Positions 45,801-58,300 of a DNA stretch of 64,000 nucleotides are shown here, one piece after another. The position numbers and the translations under genes were made by a program. How positions within the stretch are numbered: position 1 is the first letter of the stretch; the number at the start of each line of letters is the position of its first letter. The DNA comes from Streblospio benedicti. Taxonomy: Eukaryota; Annelida; Polychaeta; Spionida; Spionidae. The notes under the pieces were generated by a model. The model searched no databases. It was not told the origin of the DNA and saw only the letters and a list, made by a program, of their open reading frames with translations. The stretch spans positions 13,514,516-13,578,515 of the forward strand of contig CM032666.1 of the NCBI GenBank assembly GCA_019095985.1. Direction: 5' to 3'.

Positions 45801-48800
45801 CTCTAAGAAGCTAAAGAAACTGACCCATTCTTTCAACTTAATTCACATTCACATTGCTCATCTTCTCCACACGGGCTGAAGTCTTAATTCGTAAATTCAC
45901 TGAATTGTATGAATATTATGCTCTTATCATGTCTATAGGAATAAAGTTATAGACATATTAAGTTTCCCCCTTCATAGCGACAAATTACATTTGGGTGAAA
46001 ATGCTTCAAAACCTGTTCCGGCGCTTTTGCCTGCTAAGGGTTAATAGTTTCACCCACTTCATACCGAGGTATGAGGTTTTGTCTGGTATAATTTAATAGA
46101 ATTAGTGGGTCTGTCCATTCATCGCCTCAAGGGTAAAAGTGGCATTTTAATATATTCGTAGTGAACCATCCGAGAAAGTGTCCATAATTTATGATTTCTA
46201 TCTGACATCTCCCAACTCTCAATTACGGTTTTCTATTGTAGATCAAGTTAGATTTCCCTGAAATCAGATTAAAACTGTGCGAGGGCTTTTAAAGAGACTA
46301 GTACTTAACTGTTGTACAATTAAATTTGCATTGATTAATTTTTCTACCAAACACACCAATATATTTCATTAAGATTCTGAAGATTTAGTTTACAGAATAC
46401 ATATGTATGGGGAAATCAGCAGCACACCCAAAGAGTGAAATCGTGAAACAATTAAAAGGGTGTAACTTTAAACTACATAAATATTTCAAAAGAAAATCAC
46501 CCTGAATATATGTGCATAAATTATATGGAATGTAGAAAAGGCATGGACGTTGTCAAATGAGGCCAACAGCGTGCATTCAAGGCGTGGTTCATAGAAAACA
46601 ATCATTTGATGTAAACAAATTTACAATCTAAATAACCCTACTTTCTTAACTTTGAACATTCAAAATGGCTCAGAAAGTGTATATCCAAAAACAAACATTT
46701 TTGCTACTTATGTTAGCAAACTAATTATTTGCATTTACGACTTGAAAGTTAACGCCCTTTAAGTGCATGAGAAAAAGATAATACATACACAAAACAGAAG
46801 AATGCATTTCTTTAAGAATAATAACTTTTAAGACTATTCTGGCTTTTTTTTCTAAGTTTTTAATTTCAATGTTTTCCCATTTTGTACAACTCAACACATT
46901 TTTTCAAATTGTGATTGGACGTGGAAACGTTAAAACAAATTTACATTTATAGCAATATCTTTTTTTAAAGAAGATTAAGTATAGACAAAAGTCTCTTTTT
47001 CACATACATGTATATAACAAATCCACCAGTAGAGATAAAATAATCAGCGTGATCAGTTAATTTGTATAATAATCTTTGTCACATAATTATTAGTGCCAAC
47101 TACTATCATTGGGCTTCCACTATAGCATGGTTTATTACAGTAAAACATTGATAGCTTGAAATCACTTAACTAGAATTGTTCTGTATTTTAAGGTTATATA
47201 TTTTTATTTTCAAAATATGAAGCTACTATTAAACAAGTTCATTAGCTATGTATTTGATAGTATATATAAATGAATTCATCTTATCAATAGCTGAATATTG
47301 GATATTTATAAAAAAAAATCTAATATTTCAATGGCTGACTGTCTATCTTTTTCAAAGAAATGGGGTCATTTTCTTTGAAACTACTAATTTTCAGTCCATT
47401 CTCTTGACATATCATCTACCTCAGTATTCTGGACCTCACTCACTTCAACTTTGTGAATTCTACTGCATTCAAACATTGCAATTTTCACATTATTGACCAT
47501 AACAAACTGGACATCTTGTCAAAATAACACTTCCTTGCAAATATGTTTGGGTCCTTAACAACTATACATGTACATGTAATTACCTTGCTGATTGCCGACT
47601 GTACATGGCAAATCATTCCATTTGAGAAAACACTTTAACTTTGTTAAAATCAGGATAACATGAAAGTAGAAATCTTCTAAGCTGAACATAGAAATAAAAC
47701 TTAATGAAAAATGTAACAAAAACAATGAAATTCAACACAAGTTGTAAATTTACCACTTTAAAGGCCACCAATTTAGATGACCCTAAAACTCTGCAAATTC
47801 TTCGGGCCTTGACCTTCTGCATGTATATACATGTATATGAAAATTTAATACTAACAAAAGATACATGGCTATAATGCATTGTACTACAAGAATAGCATCA
47901 TCTATGATATCAAAAGTAAACATTGTACATGTAGACGACACAAAAACCAAGTTCACTGCATTGGGCATGGTACACATTTAAATAGAATACGAATTCAAAT
48001 GTTTTAAAAATGCAGACATAAAAAGTGAAATAAGGCGGCAGCAGTAAAAAAAACAGTTCAATAATAAATGATGGACAAAGTCATAAATAGATGCATAGGC
48101 TAATGTATTGAGTTAAAAAGATGAAAATACAAGTCGATAGCGCAGTTACTTTTATTACCACCCACGAAAAAATATATATTTTGTTCTTTTTAAATTGCTC
48201 CTTACTTTTAAATATTGGCAATGAAAAGAAATTATTTATCATATTGAATTTTTAAAAAAACATAACTTGTTTCTTTACCAATGTTTAGATACAGGAAGCA
48301 TATCTCTTTATTGATACCCACACAAGTGGTTATTATTACACACACAACAAAATCTATAGTGCCGTTGAATTAAATACCTGCTATTCAATAAAAGTGACTG
48401 CCAAACGTGCCTATTGTTAGGCTATAGTATTGCTAAAAAAGGAAAATGCAGACATCTTTTTTAAATGGTTCCGTACATAGGAAGTCATGGATCAAGGTGA
48501 CAGCGATAAGAAAACCGCATCTCCAACAATAACGTGATAACTTCACTTACAATGTTGCAAGTCTGCAGCAAAGGTTATAAGCGGGTCATCACTGATAGAC
48601 AGAAAGATGGAGACGACACCCAATTCTGCTTGATCCATTTTTTTTTTCTTATAATCTAATTTAAAACAATTTAAAGGGCAGACAGAATTTTTTGTCAACA
48701 TAGCCTACATGTTAACTCTTGTAGCAGAGAAAAATAGTAATAGCGCAGATGATAGTTTATCAAGTATTGGTATTCAAATTTCAGATTTTGTTTTGTAAAA

Positions 48801-51800
48801 TTGATCATGTTTGCTCATCATAATGGCACATAAAACCTGTTGCTGGGGAAAATTCAATCTATTTGAGCCAAAAAATCATTGCTCAATCTGCTATGCTGAG
48901 TGTACTCAGCACACTTGTTAATATGGTAAAACCATAAATCCATATTTTTGAACTACCATTTGATATGTTATGATTCTAAAAGTGAGACACTAAATTTCAT
49001 AGGTCATAATTTGATATAATGTTTCATATTCATTTCTTTAGAAATTAAGTAAAACATATAATTTCCAATTTCATATTGTTATAAATTGGTGGGTATCAAA
49101 TAATCTTAATTCAGTATTCTATCTACGATTAAATTCATCTACTGCTGGTTTGATATTATAGACATTTAAACTTATATGATAATAATTGATTGTCTTCTTC
49201 ATGGAATCAGCGACCTCCATCCACCTGTTGGATGCTCCATTCATCAAGATGTACATGAATACGGTATATTTTATGGTATATTTTATGCGTGGGGACTACT
49301 TTTTGGGGTAATTTGCATATTATCATAAAAAGCACCAACAGATGCAGTAGGGGTCGACTATGCTATTGATGAAATCAAAAATGAACCTATGTCATTTGGA
49401 AAATTCAATCATTTGTGTATGTGAGTCAATATTGGAGGGTACATTTTTGATCACACATCTAGACAGCTTAAAACTTGCGTTTTGTATATTATCTTCTTGA
49501 ATGAGTGTAAAATAAATGTTCACATTGAAATTGTCTTCCTCATCACTCCTTTGACAAAACATGCATCAATATTTCATACAATAAAAACAAAATTACAACT
49601 GAGCTGCTTTTCATTAATGGACATTATTTCACTTATTCTTAATTGCAAACTCCTACACGTTTGAATGATAATAGAATTAAAATTGGCAGTTTGGCACTAT
49701 TTATGTTGATGAATTTCTGTTAATCAACAAAATCCTTGAAGTTGATTTGTCTATAACTTCAATTTCCTACAAAGAGTTCAATACAATCAATACATAAAAC
49801 AGTACATTCATTACCATTAGTTATCTACGCATTCACTATCATGTTTGAATATGCATTTTAAGGTGCTATAATTATATGCAGTTACACGCCATTATTTTAA
49901 CATGCCCTGCAGAATAAATCCATTATTAACCACATAATTTGCGCAACCCCAAGTGACATTTTTATCACTGTTTCGTTAACAACATATTCTTTCATATTGT
50001 ACTTGTAAATATTCAAATGATTTGTTTGTTGTAGAATACACGGTTCGATCCAGCAATTTGCGACTAAGGTGAAATTATGTTATTTCTATGCACATGACAA
50101 AATGTTTTGATCAATTGTGCAAGGATTGTTAAATGTTTTATTTAAACTTGTGAAGATCTGAAGGGACATATGTCATTATTCACCATAATGATTGATAAAA
50201 TGTAATCTATTGACAATGAACTAATTTAATTTTCTGTAGTGTTACTAGACAGCGCGTCTCAATCCAACATGAAAGAAGATCACTTTAGTATATTGATGGC
50301 GATTTTCATGCTTTACAGGAAAAAATGCCATAACTCGCTGTAAATAATCTTTTAGTACTACAGTATTTACAACAGTAATACACTTTCAGCTTGGAGAATG
50401 TCACCACGGTACCGAGAACTCATACTAGCCTTAGGTTGTCTTAGTATCTCCTTGTGTCTGACCAACACGGCTTTTCTAGTTCCCTACAGGGACCTGATCA
50501 TGTACAACTCATAAAAAAATGAGATAGCCTGAAGTACCTGGCAGATCCAGGTATTAAGAAAATGAAAGGGGGAAGAGCAAGAAAGAATTCCATATTTTTA
50601 GGGGGTGGTTTGATGGAACATGTTGGGGAAGAGGGGCGCACCAGTAATGTGAGTTGAATAACTAAACGACATAATATTCATCAGACTGATACAGTGATAC
50701 ACAACCAATCACTTCCTTCAACGTTGTTATTGGTTTTAATGATTGGTCCCCAACCCACAGACTATGAATATTTAATATGTTGTTATCACGGTTGAACTTT
50801 TATTGCACTTTTGAAGTACATTAAAATGAAATACGCACTATAAACTATTACCGCAAGAAAACAACACACCAATTATAAATTATGAATGAAGCATTCTGTG
50901 GTAATAAAAGCTAGTCTCTCTCTAGTGTACGTAGTTACACTATTATACCAAACTGACAATTTTCAATACAGAACAACTTATCAAGACTAGCCAAACGTTT
51001 TAAAAAGCTAAATTTTCATAAATAAATATCATAAGTTATTATATGTATTGCATAAAGCTATTGAGAACTATTATATGTTGAGTATTCACTATGAATGATA
51101 CAGGAACTCAATTGGGGAAGTGGTCGTTTCATACAGTTTACTAATATATCATTATTCCTCAAGGACAACTTCCCTTGTTTTGTTTTTTCTATATTCGTAT
51201 TCCTGTAAGTTCTCAAGGTTAAAATAGTAGAGATAAGTACAAGTGAATGGGAAAAAAACCTCCAATAAAATACTTAAAAAGACCATGAACTTTCTTCACC
51301 TTGAAAAGATTTTCTTAACGATTATGATCAACACATTGATTTAATTACATTCAGATTGAAAGCAAATGATCACAATGTCTGCAGGTTTTAAGCGATTTTC
51401 AAAGACATCAATAAAAAGAACACATGCATTAGGGCGTTATTCATATTTGGTTTGTAATTTGTAAAAGATACTATCAACTGTGATTTAGGAATAGAGGTTG
51501 GCTGGGAGAGATGTCTGAGAATATCAACAATACATCACCTGTAACATAGGCTGACAAATGATTTGCAGTTGATTCAAACTTTCTTTCATTCATCGGTAGA
51601 TTTATCAAAACATCGTAAACATTTATAAAAAGTAACACATGATTTATCCTAAAGAAAACAATAACATCAAAGAAATCTATAGGTTAATAACTTTCACATA
51701 ATATACACGTGGTTGGTATGCGTTTTACATCAAAATAATACAGTAGAACCTCAGAATCTCAAATCTGTATAGGTAGCAGTAAAATATTGTAGATAACCAA

Positions 51801-52131
51801 ACGACATCTGTAGAGCATCAAGTGCACTGTTCGGCCATACACAGAATCCGTGAATCTTACGTGAACTCCCCGTTGTAGATGTCACCAAATTTCATGCCAT
51901 TCATGTTATCCATAACCACGCTGGGCGCGTTTGTTTTATCATGTTCTGTGGGGTCAAGGTGAGCGATAAGAAAAAATGCATGAACCGCAAAAAGTTGTTG
52001 GGGTGCGCTTCTTAATTCTAGTTTTGTTTTTCGTAAGCACACTGAGATTAATAATCACTGATTGATTAAACAAAATATCGAGATAACGAAGTTCTACTGT
52101 AGGTATGCTGTATTACGATGACGATACTCAC
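42868..52131 (-). other. CREB3L intron (largest seen)
   Basis: About 9.3 kb of AT-rich DNA. TACATGTA-type motifs recur (47571, 47824). A GGTATATTTTAT 14-bp direct duplication lies near 49263. I see no exon, RNA gene or transposon domain in it. Confidence 0.75.
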
Positions 52132-52286
52132 GGGACTCATGAAGAATGGCTGCTGTAGGTGTGGGGAGACTGGGCGGTGGCGGAGGGAGGCACGGAGCGG
52201 GGAGCCGGGGGGCGAGGCCGCCCCGCAGTCAGAGTCAGAGTTGGTCGACGACGGCGGCGTCGGAGGCAGGGACAGCCCGTCATAAC
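52132..52286 (-). CDS. CREB3L: CREB3L exon: proline/serine-rich regulatory region
   Basis: 155 nt encoding YDGLSLPPTPPSSTNSDSDC and then an A/P/S/R-rich stretch to QQPFFMSP. LPPTPPSSxxSDSE is conserved in vertebrate CREB3L1/L2 just before the LTEEEKRTL block and contains likely proline-directed phosphorylation sites. The first codon is split (phase 1 in) and the exon ends in phase 0 at a GTGAGT donor. Its acceptor edge is duplicated just upstream in the intron (see the tandem repeat at 52255-52466). The exon is GC-rich compared with the introns. Confidence 0.9.
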
Positions 52287-52466
52287 CTGGCAACGGAGAG
52301 AAAATACCATAGATGACACAATGACACAAATATACAGTTTATTACTGATAGATCCTGATGCGGCGTTGGCGTTAGAGACAGCCTGTCGTAACCTGGCAAC
52401 GGAGAGGATAGGGAATATATGATTGAATACCATAGATTACGTAGTAACCTGACAGGGGAGAGAGAC
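52255..52466. repeat. Tandem duplication including exon edge and splice acceptor
   Basis: The segment GACAGCCCGTCATAACCTGG with CAACGGAGAG (52271-52300) covers the start of the exon, its acceptor and the polypyrimidine side. It recurs as GACAGCCTGTCGTAACCTGG CAACGGAGAG at 52378-52407, and a weaker third copy (GTAACCTGACAGGGGAGAG) lies at about 52443-52461. Downstream intron motifs (CATAGATxAC, CACAAATATACAGTTxATTACTG) repeat with it. The unit is about 110 bases. Confidence 0.85.
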
Positions 52467-52566
52467 GTGTTAGAATCGTGGATACCACATAGGCTACATA
52501 AAAGTCACAAATATACAGTTATTACTGTAAACACAGGCTACACAAATATACAGTTAATTACTGATA

Positions 52567-52803
52567 CAGGGTCAGGATTAGCCACTCGTCCGCTTGTATT
52601 GGCAAGTAAAAACTTGTGGAGGACAAGTCAAAAGTGAAAGAAACTCGTCCTTTTGAACGAGTAGCAAATCTGGTTGATTTGGCACACAGGTATAAAGTTT
52701 GTGCAAGGATGACAACTACATTTTTGCAGCTGGGACGAGTAGATATTTGAAGGGTTGCTAGTCCTGCTGACCAGTAGCACTTATCCACCAAATCCTGACC
52801 CTG
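52567..52803. mobile_element. MITE, 237 bp, CAGGGTCAGGATT termini
   Basis: The 13-bp termini are perfect inverted repeats: CAGGGTCAGGATT at 52567 and its complement ending at 52803. CTGATA flanks both sides (52561-52566 and 52804-52809). Subterminal ACTCGTCC/GGACGAGT motifs recur inside (about 52583, 52641, 52733). CAGGG termini are usual for hAT elements, but an 8-bp duplication is not perfect here, so the superfamily is tentative. It has no coding capacity. Confidence 0.8.
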
Positions 52804-52934
52804 CTGATAGATCCTTGTGACCAAAAGGAGTTGAGAGGACGGTTGAGATGTAGACTGGGCAGCCAGGCCACATCCTCTGAATGAGGAATAATTAGGGCCT
52901 GCTCAAACAAACTGAGCATATGATTGATTGAAAC

Positions 52935-53052
52935 CAAGGATGTTTACAAGAGAAACTTGTCAGCTTTCACCCATACTTAGGGCTTCATCAGTTTTATCAG
53001 ACTGCCCTAAATCTGAGTGAAAGCTTACAAGTTTCTCTTGTAAATATCCTTG
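52935..53052. repeat. Foldback (49-bp arms) with hammerhead-ribozyme-like core
   Basis: Arms 52935-52983 and 53004-53052 are reverse complements with about five or six differences around a 20-base loop. On the minus strand the left arm and loop read CTGATGA (52991-52985), then AGCCC-TAAGTAT-GGGT, then GAAA (52968-52965). This is the order CUGAUGA / stem II / GAAA of a hammerhead core. The other arm has the stem II-GAAA part but not CTGATGA. Hammerhead motifs are known in Penelope-like retroelements and retrozymes. Self-cleavage is not shown and stem I is weak. Confidence 0.6.
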
Positions 53053-55187
53053 CCCCATCGACTTATAAATCCTATGTATATGCATATACAAGACGATTCG
53101 AAATTTCCTGATCGGAGTCTTCTCTATTACACTATAATTCTTTACCTGATTCTAAAACATCATAAATGATTTCATGCAACAAGTTGGATGTAATAATTAC
53201 TAACAAGACTGATGTATTTTTTGAGAACAATAAGGACTGTCTGTGTTAAGTCTCACAAGAAACAAATAGAAAAAATGCACTAAGATTCAGGGAGCTGGTG
53301 GTTTTCAGACTTTTCAGACAGCTACAAAATGGTTGTCAGACAGTCTCCTAAACTATTTATACAAGATCACTGCAGCCATGACGGAATGGATTACAACATA
53401 AAGTGATAATAAAGTGCACTAAAGTAATGGATAAGAGAGTAGAGCACATGATTCGCACACCCAAAAGCAATATAATAACACAGAAGATCCCTACATAATC
53501 AACCACCAGATGGTTCATAACTATCTAGAGCATCCCATGGGTGTAGCACTTTGTACAGTCAAGAAAAAGAACTCCGATACTTTGCTCTGACTGATACTAA
53601 GTGAATAACCCTTCAACAATCAAAACAATATCATGTTTACACAATGTTCATTGAATTAATTTCATTGAAATGAAATACAACTGAAAGAGAGGGAAAGTGA
53701 AAGTCTTCTTGCTCAAATTCCACAATGTGAAGCTCCTAAACTGATGAGGATTTCACAGATTAACAGACAATGTGTTGTGACATGCAGCTAGGGGTGAAAA
53801 TCCGTCTGCTTCTGCTATGAACTTCCTGGCAAAAGTCAAACAGATTTCTTTGAAAGTCTACAAAGTTGTTTGCTTTGTGCCCTTTGTAGTTTACTGTGAA
53901 GCTTACTTGCTAACACTTTTGTAACACGATTTACTAAAGTCGTCTGGTCATTTACATCTTTCATTATTCTATAAACATCACAATTTAAAGATTTTATTGT
54001 GCGATAACCTTTTTAATGGAGAGACCCTTCACCATATGGAAAAAAGTATTCACTTTACAAAAGCTCCACTTCATGTCTGTTGTTTCATCATCAAAGACAT
54101 AGTTTTCTATGACTTTTGCTCTAACACAAACTTTGTCTCTATAGCTAACGATTAGGTAACATCTTCCTTAGGCCAAGTACGATATCTAAGAGTTGTATTG
54201 ACACCGGATACAACTATTCATGTGGACAATTTGTAAACAATATGCTAAATACTGAGCATGTCATATAACAGCATATTTTTTTTCAAATTAGCCTAACTTT
54301 TTACAATATGTCCATTAATACTTATACCTGATATAAGCATTGACCTTTTTTTCCGGTTTTGAAACTTGCCAATTTTAAAGCACAGTTTCAGGGCATCTAT
54401 TTTTTTAAGTTACAAGAGTTGAATCAAATTAGGAATATGGCGTTCTATATTTTGAATTGCATAATGCGAAAATTCAATCTAAAGTTTAGGTGAGAGGGTC
54501 TGAACTTATAATGAAATTATACTGAAAATCGTCATTTCGTACACAAGCTGTTATTGCATTCAACAGTTTCATGTAAAAATAAATCATTCACAATTTGCGG
54601 AAAATCACTCCTATTAAATATCTAATGCATAAAGAAACAATTTGATAATTCAATTTAGGACAAAGTGGCTTGAAAGATTAAGTTTTGTTAAATGAAATCT
54701 TTTCAACATTAACTTCCAACGACCACATTTTGAATGCATATATCAAAGCTAAACAACTCTCAGTAGATCACAAGTAAATGGAGATCATATGTTAAACTGT
54801 TTTGGCATCTACTAAAAAAGAAGACAGATAGAGGAGAACGGTCTTTAGCTTCTTTTCATTTAACTAGGTAAATGTAAATGCATTCAAATTGATCACATAG
54901 CAACATGCCATGCGCCCAAGACCGATGTGCAGAAATATAAAGATAAGTTCTCTCAACAATCACCACACGCCAATCCAATACATCAACAAACTACTATTAA
55001 GCCTCAACTCAAGTTTTTATTACCAATAGACATAGCTCAACGTGTAATCAGTAACAAAAAAGTCCCAAGTATACAGTTTTACCAGCCACCAAGCTTGTCC
55101 ATCTTACAGGTCATGGGGTGTCCAAGAACACGGGGTCACTTATTATAGTACTAATCAGACCAACAGACATATAACCGAAGTATCTAC

Positions 55188-55338
55188 AATATCCGTAGAT
55201 GTCCACTATATCCATTATATGGATGATGGTCTCCATACAGACGGGTTGCACTGTAAGTGTGACCTCCAGACTGTAGTCTGTGCCTCTGACCGGTGTAATG
55301 GTTGGATCAAGTAGGGAGTGGCCCGGGTGTGCCGGATC
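55188..55338 (-). CDS. CREB3L: Tentative CREB3L exon (VTLT-containing region)
   Basis: After an acceptor-like ATGTTATCAG, the minus strand is open and reads DPAHPGHSLLDPTITPVRGT then DYSLEVTLTV. In human CREB3L2 a PSVTLTI segment lies between the SIKTEP motif and the LPPTPPSS region, which is the right relative position. The 3' limit is a guess: the chosen donor (GTAGAT at 55187) gives the phase needed by the next exon but is weak. The 5' phase does not join the exon at 63306-63378 directly, so another small exon is probably missing or this exon is wrong. Confidence 0.4.
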
Positions 55339-58300
55339 CTGATAACATGCACAAATAACACAGTGCGTAACTCTTCTAACTATGAAGACCACTTGGGAAA
55401 CAGTTCTTATGTACTACATTGGTAGAGGTGGTTCCTTTAATAAAAGGGTTCAAAGCTGCATTTAAACACGTGTTTTTAAAGTGGTATTTGTAATATTGTT
55501 TTAGTTTCACATAAGTTTAGCAGTAAATCGCGTCTGTCACATACAAACTATTAGGAATTGGAATGTGAAAATACTTTTGAATGTTTGTTATAAAGTTGAT
55601 GCTTTGATTTTCAACATTAATATTCATAAATCATATATGCAACCATGTATGCATGATATGTAATACATTAATGACAAGAAAAATGTCAAATAGACTAAGC
55701 ACTTAAAACAAATGTTGCGTTTTTAAGACATTAGAAAAGTTTTTAGTGAACTCCAACAATGATTTGGAGCAGACGTTATTCTTGCACTCACTTCGAGGCA
55801 CTAAATCAAGATAATAGCGCAGTCACAGCAATTATTATTGTAACCGCAGATTAAGACGTTTATTCTGGTGTTCTCGCTTTTTCTGTGATAACATTACGTT
55901 TAATTAGGAACATTTCATTTACAGTTCTCTTTGATATCAAGGTGGTCTAACTAAATAAGTGACAAACAAATCATATTGCAGCAGCCGATTCTCATTTTGA
56001 CCTCAATTTCATGTTGAAATATTTCTCAACTGATAACTGATGACATTTTAATGAGAATTAATTGAAAAAATACCATCACGCAAAAAACGCAAAACAATAG
56101 AAGTCGACCCATTCATCATCAGTTTATAACCTGCTGGCTGACATATTCAAACCAACTACTTTTTTCTCTTCCCAAACTACTTTTTTCTATTCCCTATGAA
56201 GCAGGCAAAAAGATCGTCTAGACATAATTGAAGTGTAAGCATCTGTAAGATAGCATTAACACAGACTCGCTATTTACTAAACATTCTTGTTAAGAAGAAC
56301 AAAATAATGAATGCATATTTGTATTTGCATAAATGCATCTTATAGTCTTCCCCTGGTTTCTCCTTATAACCCAACAACATTGCTCTTGTGCGTACTGACA
56401 GAACAAGTATTAGGCAATAATAGCAAGAATGCAAATCAAACTAATAAATGGATGGGTAAGGAGTTCCGAGTACGCAAAAACTGACACTATTTATTCGATC
56501 ACTAGGAGATCATAATTGCACGTTAAAGTTTATGTTTGTTTGGTTGATGTTTTACAATGATTATGGAGTAATCAATGCTACAATACGAGTGGTACAAGAG
56601 TAGTATGTCCCCTGTATTGTGTGTCTTGCAATATTTGTGCATCATTTTATTGCAGGTGCAGACAAACAGTTATAATACATGTAGTAAACACGTATCGAAG
56701 ATTTTACAATATGGCAACAAAGTCAACAATACGTTAGTGAAAATGGACTACGATTCAATGTATGTCTTATAGACCTCTTGAAAGCTGAGATAAGCAAGTG
56801 ATACCATACTTGGTATGTACATTAAATAAATGATGAAATGAAAATGTATATATATGATAAAAATTTACTCCATAAATACAACTGAAAAATTGCATGAATT
56901 TACTGCTCCTAGCAGATTAACTAATTAATTTCAGCCAAACACCTATGGCGTTTAGATCGTTATATGCCGTACATCTTAAGGTACTGACAGAAGTTCAAGA
57001 GTTACACATCAAACTTTACAATTTTCTAGAAAAAAACAATGCTATGCTGGCCCCAAATACACTTATAGTGTGTATTTAAGAAGACACCCCCATCCAGTGC
57101 AAATTGATGTGGGTCTTGGGGGAGAGCGAGTGTGTGCACAGTCCATGCAAATGAGAGGTGGCGGCACATGCTAACAAATACGACCTCTCACCACCTCCTC
57201 ACCACAAATGATTCCCTATATACCCCTAATTCACATCGCACAGTATTGCACATGCTACTGCTTTTTTTTTGTTTTGTGTGTGTACGATAGCTGTTTATAG
57301 TCAGCTTTTTGGACTCCCATGGTTTCCTGCCGGGTATTGCTAATATTTAGGGTAAAGTTGGATGAGTTCTGTAAACAAGTTGCATATCCAGTGCAGTTTA
57401 AAAAGATCTTTTTAGACCAACCACAGAATTTTCTGTAAAAATAGACATGTGGTGAAAGTTCATGGGAAAAAACTGTAACCCTTTTTTAAGAACTGTCTGA
57501 CCCTTTATTGATAGATTTAAAATATTTTTTTCCAGCATATGAAGTATTGTGCTACACAAAGATTATTCAACAAGTTCTATTTTGCAATCTAATGACACTT
57601 GAACTTGACTAATTACAGTGTTAAACATTTCATGATTCCATCATCAAATGATACATCCTATCAAGTACTCATTTCACACCCAAACGCCCACGCATACCAA
57701 AAAAAAGTCAAAAATAAAATCCTTCCATCTATTTATGTCACAAGTTCCATGGCCTTTCCAGGAATGGCATAACCCCATGCAACTTTCATTAGGGTGTTTA
57801 TATAGTCTACTCATGTCCCATCTATCACACGTAGACTGGAAACTGTGGGAGGCGTGATGACGCCTGCGTCACAGGGCGTCACAAGTATTACAGCTGGACC
57901 CGCTTATGTTGACAGCATGTGATTTGTCATGGTATCAGGTATGTTGTTGTCATCAGCGTCAAAGCCATGCATTTAGAGTAAAACACTTTACAAGTTAAAA
58001 CGATTGAAGTAAACGTTTATCTGACGAAAGTTTTAGAGACAACTCAGGTATTGCTTTACTTCTATCGAATTAGTGTAAATTGGTCAAACTGTGCATAATA
58101 GACACAATGATATGCAGCAGGAGTAAGGTCTATACACACCATACATTACCACAGGTTAAACACTGTGCAATTATGAATATTTATTCATCTGTATCTTAAG
58201 TAGGTGTTATTACTAATCAAAAGTAACAATTATATCTGGGTCAATTAGTACTAGGACTACCCCTAACCTTCAGGCATATGTACAAACTTGGAATCATACT

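Larger units (their letters stand above)
52287..55187 (-). other. CREB3L intron with MITE and foldback
   Basis: About 2.9 kb. It contains the acceptor duplications, a MITE (52567-52803) and a hammerhead-like foldback (52935-53052). The rest is AT-rich without recognised features. Confidence 0.7.

Noticed and set aside
50040-50070. GGTTCGATCC resembling a tRNA B box
   Set aside because: No A box, no acceptor or anticodon arm could be folded around it.
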